Of a DNA stretch of 64,000 bases, positions 47,901 through 64,000 are shown in pieces. Made by a program: the position numbers and the translations under genes. This DNA comes from Toxoplasma gondii ME49 (Eukaryota > Apicomplexa > Conoidasida > Eucoccidiorida > Sarcocystidae): NCBI RefSeq assembly GCF_000006565.2, contig NC_031480.1:5697170-5761169 (forward strand). The letters are read 5' to 3'. The notes under the pieces were generated by a model. That model did no database searches, was not told the DNA's origin, and saw nothing but the letters and a program-made list of their open reading frames with translations. Each line of letters starts with the position of its first letter. Within the stretch, counting starts at the first letter, position 1.

Positions 47901-50076
47901 GCCGCCTCCGTTTTATTCTCTCGTAGACAGAATTCGAAGACAGTAAATCTTAGAAATGCCACTCCAGACCTCGGGTTTTTCGTCGTCTCTCATCACGAAC
48001 ACGCAGAGCACACTTCGAGGTAGTCGTGTACGGGAAGACACGCACTTCTTTGCAGTGACCTCTTACCGGCGCTTAGTACAGAGAGATTGTCTTCATCGGG
48101 AAAACCGCGTAGATGTGACGCACTTTCCTGCATAACTTCAGTTTTTATGCTAGGTAGAGAAAACATGACAACTCGCAAGAGCTGGTTTCCACGTGTGTGG
48201 CTGTGCACAGCGGGAAGTGGATGTGACCACAAGGCATAACGAGGGCGGCAAATGCAAGCACGCATCGAAGGGCCGTTTGTCCATCCAATCCGTTCTTGTG
48301 TTCTTCTGTTCCACAGTTTCTGGAGTGTCGTCCCCCTTTGCCTCCTGCGCATCTTCGACGATCGCGAATTGGATTTGCTTTTGAATGGGCAAAATCGCGT
48401 CGATGTCGGTAAGACTTTTCTCGTCTTTCTTCCCCGCGTTTTACCTCACCAAAGAATCGCCTGCCGGTTGCGTCTTCTGACTGTCTGGCAGCTCGTCGAG
48501 GCAACCGCTAGCTGGAAGTTGTCTTTCTCTAAGTTCCTTTTTATTTCTGAATGTAAACAGAATTTGCTTAGGCCACGAGCGTGGACGTCGTAGTTCCGTG
48601 TACATGTCGATTCAGTTTCAAGTGGTAGGTAGGAGCCCAATGTCGCCAGACGTTCTTACCCAGCTCACGTATTCTGTTTCTGACTGTGTGCTATATTGTT
48701 CCGACCTGAATCGTTTTTCGGAACAAGGCAGTAATAAGCTTCCGTGTGGGAGACTTCTTCTCATCTTGTGTTCTCGCACTCAGCAGGAAACAAGAATGGG
48801 ATGCAGAACGGAGAAAAACGCAGCTGTTTTGGATGCATTTTCCTGTGCATGCAAGTGGCCAAAGGGGGGATATACTGAGGGGTGGACGAACAGTGAAAGG
48901 GCTGCAGTTAACGTTTGTGTCGTTGTCTTGGCACAGACGACTGGAAGAGGAACACACAGTATTCTGGAGGATACTGTGAAAGCGACCCGATTATTCAGTG
49001 GTTCTGGGATGTCGTTGGAAACATATTCAACGACGAAGAGCGAGGACGCCTTCTTCAGTTCTGTACAGGTGCGTAGAAAAATGGTCCTCACTGCATGCAG
49101 ATGCGGGTTTTGCGCTGGTATTTGTGTGCATGGGGAGAGACAGATACAGAAGGCGTCGCACACGCGCATATCTTTTTCCGTGCATGTGCGACTCCTTCTC
49201 CTTATTTAACTGTGTTCGTTGCTGTGATTGTTTCGACTTTCTGTGCCGAAAGAGTTGATTCCACGAGAGATAGTCACAGGAAGCTTCTGAAAGGCATGCA
49301 GAGCTGCTTCACTTGAAACATGATCTCGATTCCCCGTCTCTACGAGGTTGTTCCTGTACTTTGTGGTTCCGGCGCGTCACGGCCTTTTCTGCCTTCCACG
49401 ACCATGATGGTTTTTCTCCCGCCATCGCGTTTGCTGAATGCCATCATATGTCTTTCGCCCAGGGACAAGCCGGGTGCCGGCAGAAGGCTTTCGTGTGTTA
49501 GAGAGTAACCGCGGCCAGCTGGCGAGGTTTACCTTGCAGCCTATAGAACGAATACCGGGCCACTCTCCCGCACTTTTGCCTCGTGCACACACTTGCTTCA
49601 ACCGGTGAGCTGAGTGCCGTAAGAAAGCTGTTTTTTTATGCGAAAGGAAAGCAAGTGACACAGGTGGATGATTTCTGCAGCTACAGAAGTTCCGGAGACG
49701 TAGAAGCTTCATTCTAATGCATTATTCACTACACTGGGCAGCATTACTTACTTTTTTTAACATCGCATTCACCTAATTGTAGATGATTTTGGTAGTCCTG
49801 AGTTCGTTTTGCATGCAACTTTGGATACATGCGTCCGTGCGTGTGTGTGTGTAGTAGAATTTGCGTAGACGATTCCGTGAGACGGAAAAAGGTGGATGTG
49901 GTTGCAAAATGAGGCCGAAAAAGAGACTGGCTCCCATAACGCAGTTTCGGGTGGTGCATGCATTATCTGTTTACAGGGTGGACCTACCGAAATACAGCAG
50001 CCGGGAAGAGCTGCTGCGATATTTGAGGATGGCGATTGAGGTAGACCACCTGACCGGTTTCGGGGTAGACGAATAG
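40355..50076 (+). CDS. HECT-type E3 ubiquitin ligase, 1288 residues
   Basis: It accepts ubiquitin from an E2 on a cysteine and passes it to substrates. Exons: 40355-41292, 41533-41664, 42097-43664, 43943-44080, 44605-44759, 45119-45198, 45552-45663, 46415-46499, 47023-47084, 47602-47732, 48317-48408, 48937-49068, 49463-49604, 49977-50076. Phases close to 3867 nt. Residues 1-870 are mostly disordered and rich in R, S, P and E, with one ordered patch around 313-395 (VLVHIDGCLVAHQLSVQLLP). No WW or C2 domain is seen. The HECT domain fills 880-1288: GADAGGPTREFF, EFFRFVGLILGKALFDKQ, RIFDDRELDLLLNGQ, DDWKRNTQYSGGY, IIQWFWDVV, GTSRVPAEGF. The catalytic cysteine is in RAHTCFNR (C1253). It ends LTGFGVDE, 35 residues later, normal for the family. 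Confidence 0.92.
41939..41966. repeat. TA microsatellite
   Basis: About 13 TA units in intron 2 of the HECT ligase gene, followed by CA- and TG-rich sequence. Confidence 0.9.
45363..45384. repeat. ATCT tetranucleotide repeat
   Basis: About five ATCT units in intron 6 of the HECT ligase gene. Confidence 0.85.
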
Positions 50077-53000
50077 CCGAGAGGGATACAGCTCCGAATC
50101 TTAATGGAAACGAGAGGACAAGAATCTGACTTCTACTTCCACAAGAACGCGAATGGACTTGCTGAAAAGAGTGATGAGCTCAGGGTCAAAGAACCGCCAT
50201 AACCGGCGTTTTCCGTGTGGAGTAGAAAGGCTTGTGCGGCACTGTCTTTTCAGTGAAAGAACGCAAAGAACTGCGGTAACTAGAACCGAGAGAGGTGAAA
50301 GAGCAACAAGCGTATAAGGGAACGATTCGGCCGTTCAATAGTCTGACACGTGGCTGGTCTTGTTTATGAGCCTGCTGCGACAGCCTGTTAGACTCGTGTC
50401 TGCGCGGTCAGACTGGAGTCTTACACGTTCAGGTATTACACGCCTGTGGTTTTTCGTCCAACAAGAACGTGACGAAAGCCACCACATTTTCTTTGGTGAT
50501 TTTAAAGAAAGGGATGTGATGATAAGTTAGCTCCAGGGGGTAGGAAACATTTCTGTTTTGCACCGTTTCTCCGGTACCCTTGGCTGCTAGACCGTCACGA
50601 ATTCAGTGATCCTATATCGAAATATGTTTACTGGTGACAGGGATTTCTTTTGGCAGCGGTGACGATTGCACTTAATTCAAATTCGTGATGAAAATGGTTT
50701 TCTGTCAAACCAGCATACTGCAAGCCTTCATTGGTGTTGACTTGCTTTTTGAGCTGGGAAGGCGGTCGCGAACAGAGGGACAGTTTCATAGTCCCGAAAC
50801 TCGCTCCTTTGCATGTTGCAACCAACATCCGGGTAGCCCTCATGGTAGGGGTCATGCGCTGCGGGACCTAAATCAGGGAACCGGCTGCAGTTATTTTTGT
50901 GTAGCTGGACGATAAAACGCCCAGAAAAAACGTGACGAGTGAACTGAGAAGCAACCCTGATAAAGGAGCGAGAAGATGCTTCTCTTGGAGCAACTACATC
51001 GTTTCAGTTTTATGGATCTTCACCGACACCTCTGCAGCTAGAACATCGTGGCGAATGCCGACGAGAGGGTGGGAGAAACGAAGATCAACCTTCGTGTCGC
51101 TGGCTGTCACTCAATTTGTGTTTTTGAGCCGTGCGTTACGATAATCATCTGGAGGCCACCGAAAGAAACGACACTGCCGAAGCTTTCCCGCACACTTGGA
51201 GCTGGTACTGAAGACAGTTTCAGCAGAGTCAGAAGTGAACCTGTGGATTTTGTACGCCGGGTCGGGGAGGGGTGCGATAGGAGGGGTCCAGACTAGTTTA
51301 GTGAGGGTATTTTTCTTCCTTTTAAATAGCGGGCTTTTGCCGGGTGGCTTAACGTTCAAGTTGAGACCTTTTGGAAGAAAGCAACTGCACAGCTGAGACA
51401 AGCTATCTTTTTATGCTTGAATAAGAAATGTAGTTCTTGCTGCGGGGTGCTGCCGGACCCCTTGTTAAAAGTAGTGTGCTGGTGCATCCAGTTTGTTCGT
51501 ATGTTTGACCCCCTTGAAGTTTTTCCTCCTGCGAAACACGTGTCGTGCGTGTACTGGTTTCTAGAAACCTCTGTGCGAGTGCAACTTCACTGCGTGTCGC
51601 GCACAACTGGAATCCCACGCATTCGTTCCAGTTTCTACTCTTCTTTATATCACGTTTAACGGCGTGAGAGCCCACTAGCGGGGTAGTAGCATGCTCCGCT
51701 GAGTTTGCGGATCCGATATCGATATTCCTAAATAAGATTCGACATAGTGGAGATGGTGTTAGTGTCTTCCGTTCTCACTGTGTAGAACCTGCAGGGTAAA
51801 ATTAACTGTGTCTTTTTGTTAATTGTCCAAAAGGGGGAAGAGGCCGAACCTCTGCCATGTTCGGGGGCTTACAAGTTTCATCGGAGTGTCATACTGATCA
51901 GAATTGCCATTTATTTCTTTAGAAAGTTCTCTTTTCGTCTTGATCGTACTGGAATCAAGTATGATGCAGAATTTATGCGTGCGCTCTTCTCTATCTAATC
52001 GGGTTAGATGCATATTTACGCCGTTATATTGGTGTTCGTTTCAATTTTTCCCGTGGATCAGGTAATGAGAAAGAAGAAACGAAGCATAAGGCATGCGAAG
52101 GCACGGGAGCTTGATTTTCTTGGTGCCATTACCGGTTGTCACTTCTGAGTACATGTATCCGTGTGCATCTGAATGGTTTGCGTTTAACGCTTAGATGCTG
52201 TGGCGAGACTGATGCTCACACAGGGAGCGGAAATATGTTCCGAATAACACTTTTGTTGCCATCGTTCGACCACAGCGGACACTACAGAATCGGCTATGCA
52301 GTCAAGCTGGGCCAATCGGTGGACGCAGTTTACCTGGCGTGGGCAACGCACACCCTCTGTGTGCAGTTCCACTCAAGTTGCCCGTTCGATCGATTAATTC
52401 GTATCGTACACGGTGCAATCTGTTCAGTGCTGCGTAGAATATCCAAAAGTTAACGCCTGCTAGAAGGCAAAAGTTACATCACTCGTTTCCAATCTCCGCA
52501 GGCCCATCACTCTCAGCAGCTACAAACATTGGGGCGCTGCAATTAGCAGTCACTCGATGCGGAACCATGCTGCCTCAGGTGGGAAGATCCCTTGTGTACT
52601 GTATTTAAAAACAACACACCTAGAAATCTGGCACCTGGCCGAGCAGTTTGAGGATGACCACCAGCTTTGCCACCAAGGACGAAACCCCCAGCAGAACTGT
52701 TGGCTCAACGCATGTGGAACTGTGTGAATCCTGTCGCAGGGATGTTAGTCCCAGCCTTGTACCTGGACAAGAGTCGCGCCAGTGGTGTTATTTAGTGATT
52801 TCCTTTCTCTCTGATTCTATGCCTGCTCCTTCTCCGTGGCATCAGGTGCTTCGCTTGGATGCACGTTGCTGCAGCGCTAGCGATTGCTGAGCATCAGTCT
52901 CAAAACTCTTACACAAAATCTTTCAGTATAGTGTCTGCTTTCCTCGTCCAGAGACTTTGCAGACGTAAGGGTGCGAAGTATTCGGAAGCAGCTGTGAGTT

Positions 53001-54022
53001 TCATCCCAGAGCGGTGCCAGAGGTTTCATGGTCGTTAACAGATGTCCTTGCGATATCTAGGTGGATACCCGGAACAATGTGCGAAAGCCAATGAGTGGAC
53101 ACGAGTGGCGTTGTTCTTGCCGACAACAGGGAGTGTCCAGGCAGTTTTGCTGGGTGGCAAACACGTTTACGAATCCCAACGTTAAATTCCTTTTCAGAAC
53201 TTCTAAACCTCCTGGCCGACGTCAACTGCATCTCCCCCTGTTGGGAGAATAACAGAGACGGGAACAGACAAGAAGTGGAACGTCAGACCAGTAGTCGAAG
53301 TCGCGTAATGGCCTTTCGCAAGCGGAACTGCATGCTGAGGGGCCCACAAGTGAAGCTGGATTAAAGGAATCATCATGAAGATTGTGTTGTCAGAACGCCG
53401 ATGGATGCTTTTGAACAACACTCGTCAGACAGAAGGGCTGGGGCCATTGCAGCATGTGAGAAATACTGACGCGCAGAAAGAGATGATGGACTGTGTCTTG
53501 CCATCATATGTCTCCTTCCAGCTTCGCTTCTGTACAAAAAGATGCGCACCCTGGGAAACAAGAAACACAAAATTAAACGACATCGACAATCGGAAAGGTC
53601 GAAAACGACCTGCAGTACCGCTGATCGTTGGTTTTCATGCGTGCTGTGTTTGTTTCTGCTTTGACACGCGATTTTGTACATTTGGAGATTCAAGCCATGA
53701 ACCACTTCGCGAGGACGATTTCGGTTTCTATCTGTGATGCACACGGAATTCTCTGTCACTTTCTGACACATTTCATGCCCATATTAAAACAAAGTGAGAC
53801 CCAACAATCGGTGGATCTTCATACAAAGCTTGGATCCGCCGATCTATCTTTTGTCCGGTGTACGGGAATTGCGCGACCTGTGGAGCAGTGCTTCCTCAGT
53901 TTCCATGGGAAGAGTCTGTGCATGTCTGAAGACAGATCCGTATTGCAGTAATCCGCAGATTCTTCTGCAACCAAGAAGACAAATCAAGACACTGACAAAC
54001 ACATAAGCCAGAGGGGGAAGAA
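50077..54022. other. 3.9-kb intergenic stretch, no gene recognised
   Basis: This lies between the HECT ligase and the tubulin ligase gene. Only short frames occur on both strands, none with a known motif. An additional 5' exon of the tubulin ligase cannot be excluded. Confidence 0.45.
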
Positions 54023-59990
<5,968 letters not shown>

Positions 59991-61719
59991 CCACAATGCT
60001 GGCTACTGCTCAGCTGTTCTAACTGTGAATGGTTCTCATTAGCAACCCAGTTTTCATCAAAGAGCCCGTGCCGACTGGCGCGCACATCTTCTGCTACTAG
60101 AAGGCGCATGACACTGAACACAGATAAGAAGATTGGGTATACCACCACAGGAGTTCCCCCATTTGTCGCCCCCTCACTGAGAGCGCGAGCTCATGGACAG
60201 GGCTCATGCCCCTTTCGAATGAGCCTCTTGATGAGCCCTGACGCAACTCTGCGCAGTTGAGGTTTCCTGCGTCTGCTTTTCTCTTCGTTCTTCTATTTGC
60301 ACGACCCAAATTCTGGTGCCCCTGTAGGCCTGGCCAGTCGCTTCGATAAAGTGAGCGGCAGGCGCCTCCCTCAAACTTGCTGCGGCACCGGCGAAGCGGG
60401 GAATATTGGCTGCCCTCTCTTGGCTTATTCCTGGCTGTTACTGATTCGTTCTATTCCTCGGCACTCGTTGCTGCGTACCAAAAAACTTTGTCTATCTGGA
60501 ATAACAGACTGGCGTGTCCCGTTGTCCTGCTGTCAAACACGAAGTTGTGCCCGGAGCATTTGGTCCGTCTCCGGTACCCGTGCTCGAGATGCAGAACAGA
60601 TTGGTGGCTTCTGTTTTGTCAGTCTGTCTCGTCCACGCATAACTATTTACTACGCTGAACGTAGCATCGTGGGGATGCCTCAAGAGTCTCAAGAGCCATC
60701 TGTTTGTTTGTACCTCACGGGCAAAATCTTTGTCTTTCCGTTGCCTCTGTCCGATACTTTCGGGCGCACGACCGAGCCGGAAAAAAAGGTTAAAAGTTGC
60801 CGCATTGTTCTCAAATACTTCACCGGGGAAACGGAGAGAAAAGGCGATGAGTCTGCGCTTCGTCCCCACGAACCTATAGTCCGCGGGCACTCGCTTCCCA
60901 GCACAATCCACAGCCACACGCTTGCTCACGGCATGCAACAGCAAGCACGGACACCCACGTGCCCGAGGGAAGGAGACCGCTAACGGGAAGAAATGGTCAC
61001 TAGAAGAGACCAAACTGTGAAAAAACAAAATTACCACAGAAAGAAAACACTCCAGTGTGCCTCCCTGACGCAACGGAGAGAGACTACTGAAGCAACCGGA
61101 GCTGGGTTGTGCTCTAGATGCTTCTCTACGTTCCGAGTCCAGAATACTTATTGGCCCAGCCTGGTCAGAAAGGCAGACAGACGAAAACGGCCGTAGTTCG
61201 TCAACGCCTATATCAACGGAATGCCGCTTCCGCCTACATATCACCGTGCTGGAACTTTGGGAGACCTTGGGGCGCCAACGAAGTCGACAACGGCAAGGAT
61301 GAAGAGAATTCCTGCCGCAGAAATATCCACGTACTCCATGTACTTCACTCGCTACACGCACACATAAAAAGGAAGCTCGTGCAGAAAAACCACGCCTAGA
61401 TGCATTTGGGGAAAGCAGTGTACACTGGAGAAAGCCCGAGAAGGGCCTCTGAACACACAAGCTGAAACTCAACGTCAACGGACGGACACTCGCTTACTCA
61501 ATCGCTACCTGGTTACTTTGGGTGAGGTAGAGACATTTGAAAAAACGAAACAGTTTCTTCTATTTCACATGGACAGACTGTTTATGTCGCGTTTTGCCCT
61601 TGCGTTTCCGCTCCCCTTGAAAAGATGGGCAAAACATCTACGACGATACGTGTGGGCAGGCAACGCATAAGAACACAAAACATCGAAGAGAGTTGCCCCC
61701 CCCAAACAGTCTTTCTCAC
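59991..61719. other. Convergent intergenic region, no gene accepted
   Basis: This lies between the end of the plus-strand tubulin ligase and the end of the minus-strand membrane gene. Two long frames overlap antisense (plus 60297-60983, minus 60492-61478). Neither has a domain or convincing composition, so neither is called. Confidence 0.4.
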
Positions 61720-64000
61720 CTTATTAGCAGCACCCACAGATGATTCAACAGCAGCCAACGCCATCGAGTCGTAAAAATGCGCCCAGCCGTTGACGACGCT
61801 GACAATCACCTCAACAAAAGCGGTCACTGCGCTCGCTCTGCATGCGGCAAAGAGCAGACAAAAAAATGAGGATGCAGCCATGTGTTGAGGCGCGTGAACT
61901 TGATTCAGTGTCAAAAGACGTTTTTTGACGCATTGACAAAGTGAGAGTTGAGAAAATAAACCTCCGACACACAGCGGCTCTAACACCCTAGAATGACCGC
62001 TGAGCGGCGACGAGGACAGTACGGGGACCTTCCCCAAAAGCGATTCTGTCACCTGTTTGCCTCGTACCTACGAAACACTTCAAATACCAGATGGACGAAA
62101 ACTATAGCTCCAACATAAGTGAAAAAGACCGCTTCAGACAAGCGTGGAAGTCTGCACTGTTTTGTTGTTGCCACACCTCGCCTGGCTCTACAAGCAGACC
62201 TTCGTAACGACTGAACAGCTCACTGCATCGCCTTGTTAGCAATAAGTCGAGCGGCTAGCCACGCGTAGACAGCGAGAATGGCGAACACGAAGGCACTGCC
62301 CAGCTGGCAGACCGAAACGAGCACAAAGGTCTTCTTGACGGTACTCAAATCGACTTGACCTCCTTCTTCTTGCTGGTGCGAGTGGAAGCCGAAGGCCGCA
62401 ACGATCAAAAGGAAAACGCCCAGAAGAATGCGGCATGCATTCATCAGAAAAAGCGCACGACGATCGCAGGAGACCGCCCTCACTGAGAAGTAGCAAGGAA
62501 AATACAAACATTGCATGCAGTCGTCAGAGCTGCAAGCCGTCGCGACCATGAAACAAACGGCGACAGCAACGGACATGAAAGTAAAAGCAAAGGAGCCTTG
62601 GCAAAAGGTAGCCACAGGTCCGAGCAGTCTGCCCTTTCCCGCAGAAAACACAAATTGCTGCCACTTTGCCTTGACGAGCAAGCGAAGAACCAAGTACACC
62701 GGCACGCTGGACAAGGGTGTACTGCACGAAGCACGAGTTTTTAGTCGTGCTCCATCTCCCTTTCTTCGAAACACGGAGACGCCAGAAGTCCCCGTCTGTC
62801 GTCCTAAAAAGATATACACGCATTTTTCGCCTTACAACTGTTTGTCTCTTCGTCGTCATTCGCGTACAGATTCCATAGGACGATTGCAGCCGGGAGAGCG
62901 TAGGCGAGCAAGGCTTCTCCGCCTACCGCAGCCACGAGAAATCGGTAGTAGGGGTCGTTCAGCTGGAGTTTTCTGGAAAGTTGAGTAATCCACACAAAGC
63001 GACACACAGTGTCCGCCAAACGCTTCTTAAATGCATATGCAAAGGGTCCCGAGTAGCCGAAGGAGGGACAAGCAAAAAATGATAGGCGTGGTGAATTCCC
63101 CTGTTTGCTGCCGTGTTGACGCGGATTTGAGGCAGAAGCAGAAGAAAGTCATAGGATTATGTGCCCATGTACACACGCGTATAGGAAGAGGTTGACCGAC
63201 GGACTAGATAGCGAGGTGAAGGGGAATTCAGGTTGAAAGACACGAAGACCAATCGAGGACAGCTGAGATCATCCGCAGGTGCCTCATTGAGACGTGCAAT
63301 TGGAGAAAGAGAAGACAATCGGGAGTCCTGAAGTGCGCACAGGTGACTCGAGGTTTTTGGTCGAAAAAACAAGAGCCACGTTCCTCCTCTTTGATCGATC
63401 CCTCGTGTTCTCTGAAAAGGCCCTAGCGCCTTTGTTTCCTGGCTGGTGTGTTGACCCAACACCACAATCTCCTCAGCTCAATCACAAATGTTGCATTTCC
63501 CCTCTCGGCATGCACGCATCGCCCGCTGTCTCCCTTTCGTTCCTGGCGTACACGCTTCCAAGGACAATTGTGGCGACGGCGGCGGCGAGGGCGAAGAGCA
63601 GAGAGAACCACTCGATGATTTTTGCATGGTTTGTTTCCTGAGACTCCTCGCGGAGTCCCTTTAGCAGCCTATCGATCGCCGCCTCTTCTTTGTCGCGCTC
63701 CGGCAGTCCACTATGACACAGAAACTCCTCGGCTTCTTTCCGCGCTTCTTCGCCTGCCTGGAGGAGCAGCGCCGCCCGTGGGTCGTCTGCAGGCCTCGCC
63801 GGGAGGGGCGCGACGCTGTTTGGGATCCGTGGACGCAGGCTGTCTGGTGCGCAAATAATGCCGTACGTAGGATCTGTCAGTCCCCTGCGTGGGGGCGGAA
63901 GTAGCGGCTTTTGCTCCTGAAAATCCGGCAAAGCGTCGGAGGAACCTGCGTTTGCAGACGCGCCACCATGAAGCGGCGAAGGCGGAACGGAAGAGTCGGG
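61720..64000 (-). CDS. Multi-pass membrane protein, 5' end beyond right edge
   Basis: I do not recognise this protein. The minus-strand frame is open from the window edge through a proline-rich segment (EQKPLLPPPRRGLTDPTYG), a charged helix (ARKEAEEFL, ERDKEEAAIDRLLKGLREE) and one membrane helix (WFSLLFALAAAVATIVLGSV) to about 63550. Further coding blocks follow. One at about 63098-62868 holds PFAYAFKKRLADTVCRFVW and FLVAAVGGEALLAYALPAAI. The next, about 62721-62224, has three to four hydrophobic helices, for example FAFTFMSVAVAVCFMVATA and FVLVSVCQLGSAFVFAILAV. The last, 61837-61720, reads AVTAFVEVIVSVVNGWAHFY. The junction 62224/61837 is in phase with good GT-AG sites. The junctions between the first three blocks and the final exon are not settled, so exon limits are approximate. 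At least five membrane segments are visible. Confidence 0.6.

Noticed and set aside
60297..61478. Overlapping long antisense frames (228 and 328 codons)
   Set aside because: Neither has a domain, membrane pattern or splice context; they overlap each other between convergent genes.

Overview
The window looks like nuclear DNA of a tissue-cyst-forming coccidian (Toxoplasma, Hammondia or Neospora type). It is about 50% GC, its genes are rich in short GT-AG introns, it carries TA microsatellites inside introns, and it holds SRS (SAG1-related) surface-antigen genes, a family typical of these parasites. I cannot choose the genus from sequence alone.

Left third (1-13447): a decayed minus-strand SRS neighbourhood. 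An SRS reading frame with a signal peptide is open to the left edge (1-569). Two SRS pseudogenes follow (3128-4440 and 6216-7666). The first carries a long helical insert after its first SRS domain, and the left-edge copy carries a matching one. A broken copy of the 3' part of a mitochondrial phosphate carrier gene (1453-2062) sits among them; the apparently working carrier is at 10776-13447. A diverged non-coding duplication (5505-6150 and 8975-9630) shows that the area grew by segmental duplication.

Middle (15204-31371), all minus strand: a hypothetical protein with a basic helical region; an eight-exon metacaspase of 1050 residues (16757-22257); and two tandem three-exon genes for multi-pass membrane proteins (24759-27068 and 28999-31371). 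Each of the pair has two half-helix loops resembling the aquaporin NPA boxes, in altered form. I read them as divergent major-intrinsic-protein (aquaporin-like) paralogues; this is the most interesting unlabelled signal in the window.

Right third, mainly plus strand: LSM4 in five exons (33707-36303), a HECT-type E3 ubiquitin ligase in fourteen exons (40355-50076, 1288 residues), and a TTLL9-like tubulin glutamylase in eighteen exons (54023-59990, 493 residues). A minus-strand membrane-protein gene runs off the right edge (61720-64000). Exon phases were checked by hand and close without a break for the metacaspase, the membrane pair, LSM4, the HECT ligase and the tubulin ligase. The genes are not an operon. 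They are independent housekeeping or lineage genes, and the SRS block is the only clearly accessory part.
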